From Euryarchaeota archaeon UBA181 (GTDB lineage: Archaea; Thermoplasmatota; Poseidoniia; Poseidoniales; Thalassarchaeaceae), in NCBI GenBank assembly GCA_002496725.1, contig DALI01000016.1, forward strand, positions 1 through 8,601: 8,601 nucleotides of DNA, given 5' to 3'. The stretch's first letter is position 1; every line of letters begins with the position of its first letter. Position numbers and translations under genes: made by a program. Under the pieces are notes generated by a model. That model searched no databases and had not been told where the DNA came from. It worked only from the letters and a program-made list of their open reading frames with translations. This document shows, in pieces, positions 5,443 through 8,601 of the stretch.

Positions 5443-6144
5443 ATGGAAAGGGTGAGTGCTGTCGTTTTCGACTGCGATGGAGTTCTAGCCGATAATGGGT
5501 CATCGTGGCAGAATATCCATGGAAAATTTGGAACTGACAAGGGAGATGGTGGCTCTCATAAAAAAACGCTTGAGATGTTTCTAGATGGTAAAATTTCGGA
5601 AGAAGAATTTGTAGAACATGATATCAGACTATGGAAGGGCATCAAGCCAGAAATCCACAGAGATGACATAATGAGATGCTACAGCGGTGTTGACTTAATG
5701 GTCGGTGCCAGGGATGTTGTTGAAGAGCTTCGTAGAAGAGGTGTGTATGTCGCGATAGTCTCTTCGGGCGTAGATCTACTAGTTGGCGCCATAGCTAATA
5801 TGCTGAAAGTTGACGATTGGGCCGCCAATGGTTTCGAGTGGGATGAAGATGATCTACTAGTGAAGGGCCTCCCCACCAGGGTTTATTCTCATAACAAGGG
5901 ACTCATGGTTGAGAAATTAGCAATGATTAATGATTTCAAAAGCAGTGAAATTATCTCTGTCGGAGACTCCGGTACCGATCTTTCCATGATGATTGATGGG
6001 TCTTCATTCATAGGCTTTAATCCTGCTCGGGAAAGAGCCAAAAATGCCTTCCAAGATGCTGGCGTCCCAATAGTTGAAAGTAGGGATCTTCGAAAGATAT
6101 GGCCATATATTTTCAAGGGCGAGGAGTTTCCCTCTGATAGCTAA
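5443..6144 (+). CDS. HAD-superfamily phosphatase, SerB-like (probable phosphoserine phosphatase)
   Basis: A 233-residue HAD hydrolase of the SerB type. Motif I is FDCDGVLAD at 9-17, with nucleophile D10 and acid/base D12; motif II is VSSG at 106-109; the motif III lysine is likely K152 in SHNKG; motif IV is VGDSGTDLSMM at 173-183, with D175 and D179 binding magnesium. A helical cap region lies between motif I and about residue 85. The following FIGFNPARERAK segment resembles archaeal and bacterial phosphoserine phosphatases. The likely reaction is phosphoserine to serine in the cytosol, but HAD substrate prediction is weak and another small phosphoester is possible. The ATG at 5443 lacks a Shine-Dalgarno sequence but is spaced for leaderless initiation. 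The stop overlaps the stop of the convergent PolD small subunit gene. Confidence 0.83.
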   Translation: MERVSAVVFDCDGVLADNGSSWQNIHGKFGTDKGDGGSHKKTLEMFLDGKISEEEFVEHDIRLWKGIKPEIHRDDIMRCYSGVDLMVGARDVVEELRRRGVYVAIVSSGVDLLVGAIANMLKVDDWAANGFEWDEDDLLVKGLPTRVYSHNKGLMVEKLAMINDFKSSEIISVGDSGTDLSMMIDGSSFIGFNPARERAKNAFQDAGVPIVESRDLRKIWPYIFKGEEFPSDS

Positions 6145-7784
6145 GCAAATGGTATAGAAGCAGTAGCATACGTATGTAAATTTACAACTGTTAGAATACA
6201 TGGTTTCGGTTGGAAGCCCAGCATCCTCTGAAAATCTGTTTGGTTTTGCCATGTTGAGCTGTGTACCAAGGTGGTTCCTTTGTAACTCCCGACGAAGTGC
6301 CCATGGACATGGCCTGTAACAAAAATATCAGGAACAGTGGAAATTACAAGATTATCCTCCGGTTCCGGGGATAAAGGGGTTTTTCCACCCCATGAAGGAG
6401 CTAAATGTCTCCTTTCCAGCATAGCCTGCATAGCCCTCTCAGGCTGAGAATATGAGACGGACCTTAGTGTCGCAACAAAGTCGTCGATACTTTTGCCGTG
6501 ATAGGAAAGAACCCTTACTCCATGGAGGCTGAAGTCGCAGGGATTTCCAACGAATATAGCATCAGAATAGTCTTGCTGAACCTCTGGATCTAAAGCGGGC
6601 TGTGGTTCAGCTGGCCTGACTGCATCATGATTCCCAGGAAGGATGATCACGTCCACCCAATCAGGCAGGCCTTCAAGAAGCTTAGCTAGCTCTGAGTATT
6701 GATTAAATAAATCCTTGATTGAAAGATGTCTATCTTGTCCGGGGTATATTCCGACACCATCGACCCCATCTCCACTCAGTACGAAATATTTGATAGTGCG
6801 AGCTAGAGGATCGTTGTTGAACCATGCTATCATTTTCTCCCATTGGGGACCTAGGAAAGTCATACTTCCGACATGCATATCCGATAGAAAGGCCGCGGAT
6901 ACTGCCCTGTCTTCTCCAGCAGTAGATTTGTGATGCATCCCCAAGGGAGGAAGGTGTATGTCCTGGACGAAGAAGATTGGGTCACCCTCTCCAACAAGAA
7001 AGTATCCACTGACACCTATTACATCATCATCCATTAATCCGTCAAGAGCGGGATGGACTTCAGAAGCATCGGATGGCGGCTTAACAATGCATCTAATCTG
7101 AGCAGTCTCATCTTCGACTACAAACATTAGATTCTTACTTTTCGCCCATCTCATCTCAGTGGCGAGACCAACCAAAGTCACCTCGTAATCCCTACTCGAA
7201 TGCCTCTGGCGATTTCTCCATGCCTCTGAGGCGGGGGTCGGCCTTCTTGGAAGTGAATTTGATGAAATCATCATTGACCTGATCTTCTGCAATCTATCTG
7301 TAAAGAATGACCTCATATCAGACATTTTTCCTTCTGTAATAGAATTTCCTGTAATATCGAAATGTATCTCTATTTCAGAATCAACATCAGTGGCATGCAT
7401 TGGGAAGTCGGCTAAGCTGTAATCCTCCAGACCATGAGGCCTTGGAGCTGGTGCTAATTCCAGTGTTGAGGAGGGGGCCACAGTTCTACCAAATGATAAT
7501 TCACTATTCGGATTGGGGAGAGCTACTTGCAGTGTTTTTGGAGACTCTGGAATAGTTTCCGGAATTGATATCGGGGTCGACATTGATAGAAGTTCACTTA
7601 CTGTTCGATGGTCAAGAATCTTTACTCCAGAAGATCTAGCGGCCTGAATTAATGGCTGAATATCATCGAGTTCTTGAATCATCTCCTGGGACTTCCTGCC
7701 GATAACAAGAATACCAGAAGAAGCCAGAATTCGCTGTCTTTCCGGCCAGTCATCAGAGACCATGTCACCAAGAGAGAAGGTCAC
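6141..7784 (-). CDS. polB: DNA polymerase D small (exonuclease) subunit DP1
   Basis: DP1 is the Mre11-like 3'-5' proofreading subunit of the heterodimeric archaeal replicative polymerase PolD. The protein has 547 residues. The N-terminal helical domain is about 1-70; a serine/proline-rich, low-complexity linker follows to about 195; an OB fold lies at 199-277 (YEVTLVGLATEMRW and FVVEDETAQIRCIV); the rest is a calcineurin-like phosphoesterase domain. Its metal-site motifs are complete: SDMHVGS at 301-307 (D302, H304), SGDGVDGVG at 337-345 (D339), GNHDAVRP at 384-391 (N385, H386), SYHG at 427-430 (H429) and GHVHG at 491-495 (H492, H494). The exonuclease therefore looks active. The start is GTG at 7784; an in-frame ATG at 7763 is the main alternative. 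It lies downstream of pncC on the same strand, 32 nt away. The large subunit DP2 is not in the window. Confidence 0.95.
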   Translation of the reverse strand: MTFSLGDMVSDDWPERQRILASSGILVIGRKSQEMIQELDDIQPLIQAARSSGVKILDHRTVSELLSMSTPISIPETIPESPKTLQVALPNPNSELSFGRTVAPSSTLELAPAPRPHGLEDYSLADFPMHATDVDSEIEIHFDITGNSITEGKMSDMRSFFTDRLQKIRSMMISSNSLPRRPTPASEAWRNRQRHSSRDYEVTLVGLATEMRWAKSKNLMFVVEDETAQIRCIVKPPSDASEVHPALDGLMDDDVIGVSGYFLVGEGDPIFFVQDIHLPPLGMHHKSTAGEDRAVSAAFLSDMHVGSMTFLGPQWEKMIAWFNNDPLARTIKYFVLSGDGVDGVGIYPGQDRHLSIKDLFNQYSELAKLLEGLPDWVDVIILPGNHDAVRPAEPQPALDPEVQQDYSDAIFVGNPCDFSLHGVRVLSYHGKSIDDFVATLRSVSYSQPERAMQAMLERRHLAPSWGGKTPLSPEPEDNLVISTVPDIFVTGHVHGHFVGSYKGTTLVHSSTWQNQTDFQRMLGFQPKPCILTVVNLHTYATASIPFA

Positions 7785-7816
7785 CTCATGATGATATCGC
7801 TATTGGGGTGGAGAAA

Positions 7817-8527
7817 CTACTCTTTGTCATCCCAGTCTGTAAGGGATGCCAAGTCGACCTTCCCAATGTCTTCAGCCACTGTCCTAGGGCCTTTCTGCCA
7901 TTCGAAGCTCCCTTCCCATTCCTCGGAAGATGGATCTAGTTGAGATGTATCGAATGATACTTCAGAGTCCTCCCTGCTTAATGCCTCTTCAACGACCGCC
8001 TCATTCTCATCTACCCTATCTAGAGCTTCTAGAGTCAATCTGAGTGCGAAAGCCGCGAATGATCTCTTGTTGTCCAACCTATCATTATCACCAAAGTCCA
8101 TCCTTCTTGAAAGGAAGTAATCACCTGCAATCACAGCCACGTGAACTCTACCAACTTCCTTATCATCCGTTGAACCCCCGGGCCCTGCAATCCCAGTGAT
8201 CCCCAGGGAAACATCGGATCCAGATTGAAATTTGGCACCTTGTGCCATCTGAATTGCCACCTCATGGGAAACAGCGCCAGCATCGTCACTATCGAAAGCG
8301 GACTTCTCAACCCCGAGCTCTCTCATCTTAGATTCATTGGAATACGTGATCCAACCTTGATTAAACCACGTTGATGCTCCGGAGATATCTGTAATAAGAG
8401 ATGCAACCAGACCTCCAGTACAAGATTCGGCTACGGAAACAACCCAGCCCCTCTTTCTAAGCCTCCTAGCTACGCGAGATGCGAGTCCTGCGGTTTCTTC
8501 GACCACATGACGTCCCATCGACGTCAC
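7817..8527 (-). CDS. pncC: PncC/CinA C-terminal-domain protein (nicotinamide-nucleotide amidase) with acidic tail
   Basis: PncC hydrolyses nicotinamide mononucleotide to nicotinate mononucleotide, returning it to NAD synthesis. The core domain covers about residues 10-170: VAESCTGGLVASLI at 32-45 carries the signature with catalytic S35; WITYSNESKMRELGV at 59-73 carries Y62 and K67; AVSHEVA at 85-91; and GITGIAGPGGST at 109-120 forms the glycine-rich loop. The N-terminal CinA/MoaB-like domain of bacterial CinA is absent, as in stand-alone PncC. About 65 extra residues follow the core and are rich in Asp, Glu, Ser and Trp, ending in SLTDWDDKE, which is well beyond the usual length of about 160. 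The start is either GTG at 8527 or the ATG at 8518; the latter lies in a hairpin loop. Active-site roles are taken from family knowledge. Confidence 0.9.
   Translation of the reverse strand: MTSMGRHVVEETAGLASRVARRLRKRGWVVSVAESCTGGLVASLITDISGASTWFNQGWITYSNESKMRELGVEKSAFDSDDAGAVSHEVAIQMAQGAKFQSGSDVSLGITGIAGPGGSTDDKEVGRVHVAVIAGDYFLSRRMDFGDNDRLDNKRSFAAFALRLTLEALDRVDENEAVVEEALSREDSEVSFDTSQLDPSSEEWEGSFEWQKGPRTVAEDIGKVDLASLTDWDDKE
8508..8526. repeat. Perfect 7-bp inverted repeat enclosing the pncC ATG
   Basis: On the minus strand TGACGTC-GATGG-GACGTCA is an exact inverted repeat with a 5-base centre. The in-frame ATG of pncC (8518-8516) lies in that centre, and the alternative GTG start overlaps the outer end. 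In RNA this would be a stable hairpin presenting the start codon in the loop; in DNA it contains two GACGTC copies 11 bp apart and could be an operator. Confidence 0.55.
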
Positions 8528-8542
8528 TTATTGAATATTGAT

Positions 8543-8601
8543 GTGAACAGCGAGACTAGATGGCTAACTGTCTTGAAAAATATTGGTGGGTCCGGCAGGA
8601 A
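8543..8601 (+). CDS. Possible 5' end of a divergent gene (partial)
   Basis: From a GTG at 8543 an open frame runs off the window, reading VNSETRWLTVLKNIGGSGR, which looks like a real helix followed by a glycine loop. A rival frame begins with ATG at 8560 (MANCLEKYWWVRQE) and is also open to the edge. Only 14 to 19 codons are visible, so neither can be confirmed and no family is named. The AT-rich TTATTGAATATTG at 8528-8540 just upstream could be a promoter element shared with pncC on the other strand. Confidence 0.33.
   Translation, partial: MNSETRWLTVLKNIGGSGR

Noticed and set aside
1..8601. CRISPR array, insertion sequence, toxin-antitoxin pair or defence cluster
   Set aside because: No spaced repeats, terminal inverted repeats, transposase motifs or paired small genes were seen. 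The PIN domain at 4334-4828 carries a NOB1 zinc ribbon and has no antitoxin partner.

Overview
The window reads as a compact stretch of an archaeal chromosome, most probably a marine Euryarchaeote of the Marine Group II/III type (Poseidoniales-like). The strongest lineage evidence is the small subunit of the archaeal D-family DNA polymerase (DP1), a NOB1-type PIN/zinc-ribbon protein of ribosome maturation, a tRNA-Glu of archaeal form, and GGTGA-type ribosome-binding signals or TATA-like boxes at leaderless distance. Base composition is moderate (mid-40s percent G+C by eye), and AGA/AGG, ATA and CTA codons are common. The placement below Euryarchaeota is an inference from gene content.

Layout. 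1-41: possible last codons of an upstream gene. 42-914 (+): folD. 911-2929 (-): an apparent operon sufS-sufE-MIP18/DUF59, tightly packed (4-nt overlap, then a 4-nt gap), for sulfur mobilisation and Fe-S assembly. 2930-3054: divergent intergenic region. 3055-3504 (+): DUF2493/SLOG nucleotide-binding protein. 3508-3585 (-): tRNA-Glu(UUC) with encoded CCA. 3632-4246 (-): YqaA/DedA-like membrane protein. 4247-4333: divergent region with a perfect palindrome. 4334-4828 (+): NOB1-like PIN/Zn-ribbon protein. 4829-5038 (-): TatA. 5094-5363 (-): MoaD/ThiS-like beta-grasp protein ending in Gly-Gly. 5364-5442: divergent AT-rich promoter region. 5443-6144 (+): SerB-like HAD phosphatase. 6141-7784 (-): PolD small subunit. 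7817-8527 (-): PncC/CinA C-terminal-domain protein with an acidic tail. 8528-8601: start of a divergent gene running off the window. No stretch of 300 bases lacks a gene.

Together the genes are housekeeping: one-carbon metabolism (folD), Fe-S assembly (sufS, sufE, DUF59), sulfur carrier (MoaD-like), protein export (TatA), small-subunit rRNA maturation (NOB1), translation (tRNA-Glu), replication (DP1), pyridine-nucleotide repair (PncC) and probably serine synthesis (HAD). I see no transposase, CRISPR array, integrase or toxin-antitoxin pair, and no multi-gene undescribed system. The less ordinary signals are regulatory or architectural: all four tail-to-tail gene junctions overlap or lie within 3 nt, a perfect palindrome overlaps a divergent promoter, a start codon lies inside a perfect hairpin loop, and PncC carries a long acidic tail.
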